DNA from: Clostridiales bacterium
Lineage (GTDB): Bacteria; Bacillota; Clostridia; Christensenellales; Pumilibacteraceae
NCBI GenBank assembly: GCA_022508465.1
Contig: JAFLVB010000006.1
Span: 1 to 45,048 of the forward strand
Direction of reading: 5' to 3'
Length of the DNA stretch: 45,048 nucleotides
Under the pieces are notes generated by a model. The model had not been told where the DNA came from, did no database searches, and was given only the letters and a program-made list of their open reading frames with translations. Positions 28,869 through 37,445 of the stretch are shown in pieces (the stretch's first letter is position 1; every line of letters starts with the position of its first letter). The position numbers were made by a program, and so were the translations under genes.

Positions 28869-29891
28869 ATGAAAATAGTTGTAGATACCGCGGCTTGCGA
28901 CAACCCCGAAGAAGTCATTCGCGGCTGCGCGCTGTCACTTCAAAACGATAAAAAAGCAGACCTCATTTTAACAGGTGACGAGGAGCAAATAAATAAGGTC
29001 TTGTCTCTATATAATATAGATAGAAACAGGCTGGAAATTATAGACGCAAAGGAAGTTATAACCAACGAAGACGTTCCGACAGTTGCAATAAGACGAAAAT
29101 CAGACTCGTCGCTTGTAAAGGCTTATGAGGCACTTAAACGTGATGATGTTATAGGTATGGTTTCGGCGGGCAGTACAGGAGCTGTACTTTCAGGCAGCAT
29201 ACTCAAACTGGGTAGAATACGAGGCATTCATCGTCCCGCGCTTGCGCCAATATTGCCGACGGTAAACGGCAAGGAAGTTTGCCTTATCGACTGCGGTGCC
29301 AATGTCGATTGTCGCCCCGAATTTTTAGTCGAATTTGCCTTGATGGGCGTTAGCTATATGAAATCTGTTTACGGCATTGAGTCGCCGCGCGTCGGACTTG
29401 TATCGAACGGAGTTGAGGATAAAAAAGGTAACGAGCTTACAAAAGAGGTTTTTGCTCGTCTTAAGCAATTGCCTATAAATTTTGTGGGCAATATGGAGGC
29501 GCGCGAAGCGTTAAGCGGTGATTATGACGTGCTTGTTTGCGACGGTTTTGTCGGCAATGTTTTGCTTAAATCTGTCGAAGGAACTGCTCGCATGGTTATG
29601 AAAATCCTTAAATCGGCAATAATGGAAGATGGATTGGCCAAATTCGGATCGCTCTTTATGAAAAAGGCATTTGGTAAAGTCAAATCAAAAATGGACTATC
29701 AGCAAAATGGCGGCGCTCCGTTACTCGGCATAGAAAAGATTGTTGTTAAATCGCACGGCGCGTCCAATTCGGATGCGATACAAGCGTCGATTAAACAAGT
29801 TGAAAAAATGTACGAGGGCAAATTGATTGAAAATATAAAAGCCGGACTTTCGGATTTGGAGAATGTTGCTATTGGTGCCACAGATAACTGA
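28869..29891 (+). CDS. plsX: Phosphate acyltransferase PlsX
   Basis: VSAGSTGAVLSGSILKLGRIRGIHRPALAPILPT, DCGANVDCRPEFLVEFALMG, CDGFVGNVLLKSVEG. Confidence 0.96.
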   Translation: MKIVVDTAACDNPEEVIRGCALSLQNDKKADLILTGDEEQINKVLSLYNIDRNRLEIIDAKEVITNEDVPTVAIRRKSDSSLVKAYEALKRDDVIGMVSAGSTGAVLSGSILKLGRIRGIHRPALAPILPTVNGKEVCLIDCGANVDCRPEFLVEFALMGVSYMKSVYGIESPRVGLVSNGVEDKKGNELTKEVFARLKQLPINFVGNMEAREALSGDYDVLVCDGFVGNVLLKSVEGTARMVMKILKSAIMEDGLAKFGSLFMKKAFGKVKSKMDYQQNGGAPLLGIEKIVVKSHGASNSDAIQASIKQVEKMYEGKLIENIKAGLSDLENVAIGATDN

Positions 29892-30531
29892 AATTGAAAA
29901 GATAATAGGTTATACCTTTAAAGATAAAGCTCTAATTGAAACTGCATTTACTCATGCGTCATTTTCGCACGAGAACAATGTGGAGAGCAACGAAAAGCTT
30001 GAATTTTTGGGCGACAGCGTGCTTAACTTTGTTATAGCCGAATTGCTTTATCTTACCGCTATGGAAGATGAAGGCGGTATGACGGTCAGTCGCGCGTCGA
30101 TAGTGTCACGCGAGCCGCTTGCCGCAGCCGTGGAAAAAATGGGACTACTTAAATATCTTAAGACAGGTGTAGGCGCTAATAGAACAAAAAATTGGTCGAC
30201 AAAATTCAGATCTAATTTGTTTGAGGCGGTCTTAGGTGCAATTTATCTTGACGGCGGAATGGAGAACGCTAAGCATTTTGTATACAATCATCTCGGTCGC
30301 GATATTGCGCAAAGCGATGCAATAGATTATAAGTCGAGACTTCAAGAGTATAAGCAAGCCAGGTTTAATGATCTTCAACTCGAATACAATACTACCGATA
30401 ATGGAAATGGTGAGTTTGTCTCTAAAGTTTATCTCGGCGGCGAGCTTATAGGAGAAGGCAAAGGCAAAAAGAAAAAACTTGCCGAGCGTGTTGCTGCAGG
30501 AGCTGCACTCAAAAAACTTAATATATTTTAA
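29863..30531 (+). CDS. rnc: Ribonuclease III
   Basis: NEKLEFLGDSVLNFVIAELLY, FEAVLGAIYLDGG, C-terminal dsRBD; overlaps plsX (start could be GTG 29875). Confidence 0.95.
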   Translation: MLLLVPQITEIEKIIGYTFKDKALIETAFTHASFSHENNVESNEKLEFLGDSVLNFVIAELLYLTAMEDEGGMTVSRASIVSREPLAAAVEKMGLLKYLKTGVGANRTKNWSTKFRSNLFEAVLGAIYLDGGMENAKHFVYNHLGRDIAQSDAIDYKSRLQEYKQARFNDLQLEYNTTDNGNGEFVSKVYLGGELIGEGKGKKKKLAERVAAGAALKKLNIF

Positions 30532-30536
30532 CTTTA

Positions 30537-30560
30537 TAGGTCGCTAAAGCGGCCTTTTAA
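30537..30560 (+). terminator. Terminator after rnc
   Basis: GGTCGC-taaa-GCGGCC then CTTTTAAAAT. Confidence 0.75.
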
Positions 30561-30587
30561 AATAGTTATATTTATCCCATAAAATAT

Positions 30588-30616
30588 TTGACATTATAGA
30601 AGTTTGTATATATAAT
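30588..30616 (+). promoter_or_regulatory. Full-consensus sigma-A promoter
   Basis: TTGACA (30588-30593), 17-nt spacer, TATAAT (30611-30616). Confidence 0.88.
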
Positions 30617-30622
30617 ACAATT

Positions 30623-30848
30623 GTAAAGTCGCTTTGCGCCTTTAATCCCGTCTGATTCATATCTTTGGACTTATGTCATTTAGATATGCAATTTTCTTGA
30701 GGACCGGCGCAAAATGCACTTACAAGCAAGCATTTTTGCTGGCTGTTACAAATATGCGAAAAGATGTTGCCTTGCCTAACCATCTATTTGCAGCCTTGGA
30801 GTCAAGGGGATCTCATTTTGGGAAATAAAAAACAAGGAATTTTTAAAA
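30623..30848 (+). promoter_or_regulatory. Structured 5' leader, candidate riboswitch, family not recognised
   Basis: TTTGCGCC (30633-30640) pairs with GGCGCAAA (30706-30713), enclosing CATATCT (30658-30664)/AGATATG (30682-30688); further hairpins; CCTTG at 30770 and 30794, CAAGG at 30803 and 30833 (latter overlaps SD aagga). Confidence 0.55.
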
Positions 30849-31583
30849 GTGAACAAAATTAAACAAAGTTTATTGGATTTTAGACTTTTACTTAAATCCG
30901 TTCCGTCGGTAATTATTTCGGCTTTTGTTTTGGCTGTGCTTGTTATGAATCTGCTCGCAAACAAAAGTATTAATTTAAATTTGGATTGGCTTGCTCTCGA
31001 TTGTGGTATAATCGTGTCGTGGGTGGCTTTTTTATGTATGGACATTTTGACCAAACATTTTGGGCCAAAAGCGGCGACGCAAGTTTCCATATTTGCAATC
31101 ATCATAAATCTATTTGCGTGCCTTATCTTTTTTATTGTTAGCAAAATAGGTGGCGTATGGGGAATGTATTATGATTTGGGTGAGCAGGAAGTAATTAATA
31201 CCGCCTTAGACGGAACTTTTGCGGGCACTTGGTATGTCGTGCTTGGTAGTACGATTGCGTTTATAGTATCGTCGCTGATTAACAATTTCAGCAACTGGGG
31301 AATTGGACAAGTCTTTAAGAAAAATCCTGATAGTTTTGCTGCTTATATTAGTCGCGCTTACATTTCGACTGCAATCGGACAATTTGCCGATAATTTGATT
31401 TTTGCGTTATTAGTCAGTCACTTTTTCTTTGGATGGTCGATTGTGCAATGTCTTACTTGCGCGGCAACAGGAATGATTGTTGAGCTGATTTGTGAGGCAA
31501 TCTTTTCGCCGATTGGTTATGCGGTATGCAAGCGCTGGAAGAAGGAAAATGTTGGTAAAGAGTATCTGGAACTAAGGAGGTAA
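30849..31583 (+). CDS. VUT-family (YhhQ/COG1738-like) membrane transporter, possible queuosine-precursor uptake
   Basis: Multi-TM; DCGIIVSWVAFLCMDILTKHFGPKAA, SAYISRAYISTAIGQFADNLIFALL-like pattern characteristic of VUT family. GTG start. Confidence 0.82.
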   Translation: MNKIKQSLLDFRLLLKSVPSVIISAFVLAVLVMNLLANKSINLNLDWLALDCGIIVSWVAFLCMDILTKHFGPKAATQVSIFAIIINLFACLIFFIVSKIGGVWGMYYDLGEQEVINTALDGTFAGTWYVVLGSTIAFIVSSLINNFSNWGIGQVFKKNPDSFAAYISRAYISTAIGQFADNLIFALLVSHFFFGWSIVQCLTCAATGMIVELICEAIFSPIGYAVCKRWKKENVGKEYLELRR

Positions 31584-31586
31584 TTT

Positions 31587-32234
31587 ATGAAAGTCGCAGT
31601 TACGGGTTCAAGTAGCGGAATAGGCAAAGCGATAGCGGATAAGTTTTTGGAGTGTGGTCATTGTGTAATTGGAATCGACAAGGAGCAGGCTACTTTAGCG
31701 CATAAAAATTACTCACATAAACTCTCCGATATTTATCATAGCGAGTTGCCCGAAATTGGTGGAGTGGAGATTCTTATAAATAACGCAGGAGTACAAAATA
31801 CAGGAGACGATATTGATGTCAATCTAAAAGGCACTATAAAAGTGACTGAAAAATATGCAATGCAACCGAAAATTAAAAGCGTGGTGTTTGTTGCGTCGGC
31901 GAGTGCATCAACAGGCTCGGAGTTTCCGGAATATGTGGCAAGTAAGGGCGGAGTTGTTTCATATATGAAAAATGTTGCTCTGAGAATAGCGCAGTATGGC
32001 GCAACGAGTAACAGTATTTCTCCTGGAGGAGTGTTGACACCCTTAAATCAACACATTATTGACAGTCCAAAATTATGGCAAGAGGTTATGGACGAGACAC
32101 CTTTAAACAAATGGGCGTCAGTAGAAGAAATTGCCGAATGGGTCTACTTTGTGGCTGTGATTAATAAGTCTATGACTGCTCAAGACATAATAATAGATAA
32201 CGGCGAGAGTTCTAAGGCTAATTTTGTCTGGTAG
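31587..32234 (+). CDS. Short-chain dehydrogenase/reductase
   Basis: VTGSSSGIGKAIADKF, INNAGVQN, YVASKGG (YxxxK), SPGGVLTPL. Confidence 0.88.
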   Translation: MKVAVTGSSSGIGKAIADKFLECGHCVIGIDKEQATLAHKNYSHKLSDIYHSELPEIGGVEILINNAGVQNTGDDIDVNLKGTIKVTEKYAMQPKIKSVVFVASASASTGSEFPEYVASKGGVVSYMKNVALRIAQYGATSNSISPGGVLTPLNQHIIDSPKLWQEVMDETPLNKWASVEEIAEWVYFVAVINKSMTAQDIIIDNGESSKANFVW

Positions 32235-32373
32235 AATCAGGGCGATATTTGTCTAATAGCAACTTATGAGCAAATAGGATATTTTTGTATAACTGTATAA
32301 AATGATTGATTTTTTTGACTGAAAATGGTATACTAATTCGTATATTTTCGTTACTTTATAAGAGGTTAAAAAT

Positions 32374-35300
32374 TTGAAATTTAAGAAAATCGAAGTTTAC
32401 GGATTTAAATCATTTGCGGATAAGCTATCCGTAGAATTCGGCGAAGGAATAACTGCGATTGTCGGACCTAACGGTTGCGGCAAAAGCAATGTTGCAGACT
32501 CGATACGATGGGTTCTCGGCGAACAGTCGGCAAAACTGTTGCGCGGAACCAATATGCAAGACGTAATCTTTAAAGGCACAGAAAAGCGCAAATCGATGTC
32601 GTTTTGCGAGGTTTTGTTGTACTTCGACAACACCGACAAACTTTTCCCGTCTCTCGAATTTTCGGAAGTCGTTTTGTCGCGTAAACTCTACCGTTCTGGT
32701 GAGAGTCAATATCTTATCAACGGTACGCCGTGCAGACTTAAAGACATTACCGATCTTTTGCGTGACGGCGGAATGGGCAGAGAAGGTTACAGCATCATAG
32801 GTCAGGGCAGAATTGATGAACTTTTGTCTGCTAAGCCCGAAGACCGCAGAGCTATCTTCGAGGAAGCTGCAGGAATATCTAAATTTAAAGCGCGTAAATT
32901 GGAGTCTGAGCGTAAGCTTGTTCGTACTCGTGACAATATGAGCAGAGTCAACGACATTTTGCTTGAAAAAGGTCGTCAGCTCGAGCCTCTTACAAAGCAA
33001 GCGGAGACTGCGCAAAAGTATCTCAACTTGCGCGATCAATTAAGATATAACGAAATCAATACATATATTTATCAGTACGATACGGCAAATGTGGCAAAGG
33101 AGGCTATAAATAACCGCTTAAACGGCGTCACCGAAGAACTTGAACTTCGTCAACATGAGTTTGACGAATTGCTTGTTGACTACCGTAAGACGCTTGACAG
33201 CCGCGAGTACATAGACAAGGACATCGAGACGCTTAGGGACAAGCTGGTTGAGCTTACCGTAGGTATAGCCAATCAAGCTGCGGACATTAGACTACTTAAT
33301 CAGCAGCTTACTCATATTAACGAAAATACCGCAGCATTGAAAGACGAAAATGTCAAATTGAATGTGCTTCAAGCGGAAAATTCAAAGCTGCTCGAGACGC
33401 GAACGCAAGATGTGAAAAAATTAAGCGAGGAGCTTAAAAGCTACGAAGTTATTTATGACCAAAAGAATGCCGAATATCTTAGCGTTTCCGACGAGCTTAC
33501 CGCAAATGCCGATGAGATTGCTTCGGCTCGCAAAGAGGAGCTTGATGCAATCGAAAAGCTTGCAGATATCAAAGCAAATATGTCGCGCTACATTGCCGAG
33601 CGCGAGGCGCTCAATGAGCGTGTAACCGAGTTTGGTCAGAGAATTATTGCGCTCAAAAGCAGAATAAAAGAGCTTGAGCCTAAAATAGAGGAGCTTTCGG
33701 TTGCGGTTAGCGAAATAAAAGAGCAAAAAGGAAGTGCGCAAAAGCGACTTGACGGCTTATATACTACCAATAATGAATTGCTGTATAAGGTCAATTCGCT
33801 TGCCGTGGATATCGATAAGCTAAGCAATACATATCACACAAAGAACGGTCAATATAAAATTTTGCGTGACATGAAAGAGTCGTATGACGCTTATAACAAC
33901 AGCGTCAAAAACTTGCTTTTGGACTCCAAGAAAGATAAGGAAATATCTTCGCGCATTGAGGGCGTAGTCGCGGAACTTATTACCGTAGAGCCTAAGTTTG
34001 AAACTGCTATCGAGATGGCGCTCGGCGGAGCTGTACAAAACATCGTAGTAAGGACAGATGATGACGCTAAATATCTTGTCGAGCACTTAAAACGTACAAG
34101 ACACGGTCGCGTAACATTTTTACCAATGAACGCCGTAAAGCCTCGCGATATAGATAGTAAATATCTGCATTTGATAGAAGGCAACGGTTGTTACGGCAAG
34201 GCAAGCGATGTTATTAAGTACAACGCTAAGTATTCGCGCGTTGTGGAAAGCTTGCTTGGAGCAACGGTTATAGTCGAAAATATGGACGCCGCTATAAGGC
34301 TTAGTAAATCGACGGGATATTCGTTTAGGGTGGTAACGCTCGACGGAGATATAATCAATCCGCAAGGATACATTACAGGCGGTAGCAAGACGGGCGATCG
34401 CAATATATCAAATATTTTTACTTATGAACGCGAACTAAATGAGCTTACCGTAGAAGTAAGTGACATTGAAAGTCGATTGGCTGCGCTTAATAGCGAACGT
34501 AGCTCGCTTGTCGAAAATCAAAAGACAGTCGATGCCGAAATAAAACAGCTAAGAGATCTTATTCATGGTTGGGAGATTGACGAGGCATCTAAGTCCGAAA
34601 GTCTTACTTCGATGTCAACCGAATGTGAACAGGCTCAAAAGGATTTGATAGCTGTCGAGTATCAATATAACCGTGATGACAGCCGTATAGAAGAAATCAC
34701 AGCTTCTATAGACAGCGTTGGTGAGCTCGAAGAGCTTATTAAGTCTAAGCGAGCAGAGGCAAGCGAACTTAACGAAAGCAAGCAAAAGTATATCGATGAG
34801 TTGCGCGCTCGCCACGACAAGCTGCGCGAAGAAGTGACAAACTTGCTTATTAAGATAAACAGTCACCGTTCAGCGTACGATTCTGCCGTAAATGAAATAG
34901 ACAGAATTAAAAACGAAATTCAGGGTCAGCTCATTAAACTTGAGGCAAATTCCCTTCAGATAGAAACTAACGAAAAAGAAAAGAAGGCAATAGATGTTAA
35001 GCTTAGCGCGCTTACTGCGCAAACGGGCGAGAGCGACACCGACAAAGTTAAGGCTATAAAGGATAAACTTGCCGAGCTTGATGAGTACAAGAAAAATCTT
35101 GTATTCGAGATCGATTCGATTGATAAAAAGCGTACCGAGTATACCAATCTTTTGCAGTCACTTAATGAGCGCAAGATGTCCGAAGAATATCAACTCCAAA
35201 AGGTCGATACCGATATCGAAATGATGGAAAACAATATTCGTGAGCAGTACGATCTCGACTATCAAGGCTGTCTTGTTTACAAAGCAGAAAAGTTTGAGAT

Positions 35301-35985
35301 ATCCGAAGGTACAACTGCAATCAATAAGCTTAAAAGGCAGATTGCTGCGCTCGGCAATATAAATTTGGATGCTATCGAGCAGTGCAAAGTTGTATATGAG
35401 GAATATCATAACCTTGACGAACAAAAACGAGACCTTGAAAAGGCAGAGGCAGACCTGGTTAAGATAATAAATGATCTGTCCGCCGACATGATAAAGATAT
35501 TCTCGACGCAGTTTGAGCAAATAAGGCTTAACTTTATAAAAATATTTAAAGAACTCTTTGACGGAGGTAATGCCGATCTTTTACTTCTCGAAAGCGAAGA
35601 TCCTCTTGCCGCAGGCGTGGAAATCGTTGCTCAGCCTCCGCAAAAAAAGTTGCAAAGCATTTCGCTTTTATCCGGTGGAGAAAGAGCGCTTACGGCAATA
35701 GCAATACTCTTTGCAATACTTAGACTTAAACCGATGCCGTTCTGCGTACTCGACGAAATTGAGGCTGCGCTTGACGATGCAAACGCATCGAGGTTTGCTC
35801 AATATCTCCGCAGATTTTCTGAGGAAACTCAGTTCATCGTCATTACTCACCGTAAGCCGACTATGGAACTGTCCGACAACTTGTACGGTGTTACTATGGA
35901 AGAGCGCGGCGTAAGTAAGATAGTATCGGTTAAACTCAGCGAAGCAGTTAAGCAGGCGACACACGCCGCAAATGAGGGAGCATAA
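32374..35985 (+). CDS. smc: Chromosome partition protein SMC
   Basis: GPNGCGKSNVADSIRWVLGEQSAK, hinge GGAVQNIVV, LLSGGERALTAIAILFAIL, CVLDEIEAALDD. TTG start. Confidence 0.98.
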   Translation: MKFKKIEVYGFKSFADKLSVEFGEGITAIVGPNGCGKSNVADSIRWVLGEQSAKLLRGTNMQDVIFKGTEKRKSMSFCEVLLYFDNTDKLFPSLEFSEVVLSRKLYRSGESQYLINGTPCRLKDITDLLRDGGMGREGYSIIGQGRIDELLSAKPEDRRAIFEEAAGISKFKARKLESERKLVRTRDNMSRVNDILLEKGRQLEPLTKQAETAQKYLNLRDQLRYNEINTYIYQYDTANVAKEAINNRLNGVTEELELRQHEFDELLVDYRKTLDSREYIDKDIETLRDKLVELTVGIANQAADIRLLNQQLTHINENTAALKDENVKLNVLQAENSKLLETRTQDVKKLSEELKSYEVIYDQKNAEYLSVSDELTANADEIASARKEELDAIEKLADIKANMSRYIAEREALNERVTEFGQRIIALKSRIKELEPKIEELSVAVSEIKEQKGSAQKRLDGLYTTNNELLYKVNSLAVDIDKLSNTYHTKNGQYKILRDMKESYDAYNNSVKNLLLDSKKDKEISSRIEGVVAELITVEPKFETAIEMALGGAVQNIVVRTDDDAKYLVEHLKRTRHGRVTFLPMNAVKPRDIDSKYLHLIEGNGCYGKASDVIKYNAKYSRVVESLLGATVIVENMDAAIRLSKSTGYSFRVVTLDGDIINPQGYITGGSKTGDRNISNIFTYERELNELTVEVSDIESRLAALNSERSSLVENQKTVDAEIKQLRDLIHGWEIDEASKSESLTSMSTECEQAQKDLIAVEYQYNRDDSRIEEITASIDSVGELEELIKSKRAEASELNESKQKYIDELRARHDKLREEVTNLLIKINSHRSAYDSAVNEIDRIKNEIQGQLIKLEANSLQIETNEKEKKAIDVKLSALTAQTGESDTDKVKAIKDKLAELDEYKKNLVFEIDSIDKKRTEYTNLLQSLNERKMSEEYQLQKVDTDIEMMENNIREQYDLDYQGCLVYKAEKFEISEGTTAINKLKRQIAALGNINLDAIEQCKVVYEEYHNLDEQKRDLEKAEADLVKIINDLSADMIKIFSTQFEQIRLNFIKIFKELFDGGNADLLLLESEDPLAAGVEIVAQPPQKKLQSISLLSGGERALTAIAILFAILRLKPMPFCVLDEIEAALDDANASRFAQYLRRFSEETQFIVITHRKPTMELSDNLYGVTMEERGVSKIVSVKLSEAVKQATHAANEGA

Positions 35986-35988
35986 AAT

Positions 35989-36900
35989 ATGGGACTTTTC
36001 AGTAAGATTAAGGAAGGACTTAAAAAAACACGCGATAAGATAGCTTTTGCGTTTAATAAGCTGTTTACGGGTGGTGCATTAAACGACGAGTTTTACGACG
36101 AGCTCGAAGAAGTTTTAATTTCTGCCGACGTTGGAGTGGAAACTACCGAGGAAATTCTCGAGCGACTTCGCGATGCCGTTGACGAAAAGTTGATTCGTAC
36201 GCGTGAGGAAGTTCGCGATGAACTTAAGGCGATAATGTGCGATTTGCTTGACGAAAGCGAAAAGCCGGATTATACATATCCGCTTGTTATTCTTGTGGCA
36301 GGCGTAAACGGCGTGGGCAAGACAACTGCAATAGGCAAGCTTGCCAATAAGTTTCGCCTTATGGGTAAATCTGTTACTCTTGCAGCGGCAGACACGTTCA
36401 GAGCGGCGGCGGCAGATCAGCTCACAGTTTGGGCGGATAGGGCGAAGGTGCGTATAATCAAGCACGCTGAAGGGGCAGACCCTGCCGCTGTTGTTTATGA
36501 TGCTATCGCAAGTGCAAAAAGTAAAAACACCGACGTTTTGCTTATAGATACGGCAGGCAGACTTCACAACAAAAAGAACTTAATGAACGAACTTAACAAG
36601 ATTATGCGTGTCATAGATAGGGAATATCCCGAAGCTATGCGCCTTAGTTACATAGTTTTGGACGCAACAACGGGACAAAATGCTGTTTCTCAAGTAGATG
36701 TCTTTGACGAAATAATCGATATTGACGGTATCATTTTGACTAAGCTCGACGGTACCGCAAAGGGCGGCGTAGTGCTTTCCATTGCAGGACAACTTGCTGT
36801 TCCCGTAGTTTATATCGGCGTCGGCGAGGGCATTGACGATCTCGAAGACTTCGACAGCGAGAATTTTATTGATGCTTTATTTGATGAGCAACAATCATAA
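35989..36900 (+). CDS. ftsY: Signal recognition particle receptor FtsY
   Basis: VAGVNGVGKTTAIGKLANK, AADTFRAAAADQL, DTAGRLHNKKNLM, TKLDGTAKGG. Confidence 0.97.
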   Translation: MGLFSKIKEGLKKTRDKIAFAFNKLFTGGALNDEFYDELEEVLISADVGVETTEEILERLRDAVDEKLIRTREEVRDELKAIMCDLLDESEKPDYTYPLVILVAGVNGVGKTTAIGKLANKFRLMGKSVTLAAADTFRAAAADQLTVWADRAKVRIIKHAEGADPAAVVYDAIASAKSKNTDVLLIDTAGRLHNKKNLMNELNKIMRVIDREYPEAMRLSYIVLDATTGQNAVSQVDVFDEIIDIDGIILTKLDGTAKGGVVLSIAGQLAVPVVYIGVGEGIDDLEDFDSENFIDALFDEQQS

Positions 36901-36901
36901 A

Positions 36902-37429
36902 ATGCAACAAAAAAGATTTTTTACTTATCCTTGTGGACACATTGTCATCATCATGCTCTCTATAGGAGGTGCTTTTATCATTTTACTTGCGGGAATTCTA
37001 TTTCCTGCTCCGGAAGCATGGGGTGTGTTGGGAATTTCATTATTTTTTTGGTTATTAGTAATTTTATATAAAGAAAAAGAGAAATGTCTAAATTCTATTA
37101 TTGTAGATTCAAGTCAGGTAAAGTTTAAAAATAAAACATATCTCTGGAATGAAGTCTATATTACAATGACCTATTATCATTCTTCATTAATTGGTAGATA
37201 TTACGCTTGTCTTATTTATTTTAGTGACCATTACTTAACTAATGATGAATTAAAAAAAGCTCATAAAACTGAATTTTTTATAGCACTAACAAAGAAACGT
37301 GCAGAATACATTTTAAAATTTTATAATAAGGAAATTAAGATAGAAGCAGATTGGCACCCATATTATAATAGAAAATTGTTAGCTATTATTGAATCGCATA
37401 ATGAAAAAATTGAAAAGGGACGGGAGTGA
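36902..37429 (+). CDS. AT-rich orphan membrane protein, two TM helices, unknown
   Basis: MQQKRFFTYPCGHIVIIMLSIGGAFIILLAGILFPAPEAWGVLGISLFFWLLVILY...; start at ATG 36902 preferred over the ftsY-overlapping track ORF. Confidence 0.65.
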   Translation: MQQKRFFTYPCGHIVIIMLSIGGAFIILLAGILFPAPEAWGVLGISLFFWLLVILYKEKEKCLNSIIVDSSQVKFKNKTYLWNEVYITMTYYHSSLIGRYYACLIYFSDHYLTNDELKKAHKTEFFIALTKKRAEYILKFYNKEIKIEADWHPYYNRKLLAIIESHNEKIEKGRE

Positions 37430-37442
37430 TTCCCGTCCTTTA
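37416..37442. terminator. Bidirectional terminator between convergent genes
   Basis: AAAGGGACGGGA-gtgat-TCCCGTCCTTT. Confidence 0.85.
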
Positions 37443-37445
37443 CAG

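Noticed and set aside
30623-30848. Leader considered as tmRNA, SRP RNA, 6S RNA or T-box
   Set aside because: No tag-peptide/tRNA-like ends, SRP GNAR/GGAA hallmark or T-box AGGGTGG-type motif was found; kept only as unclassified structured leader.
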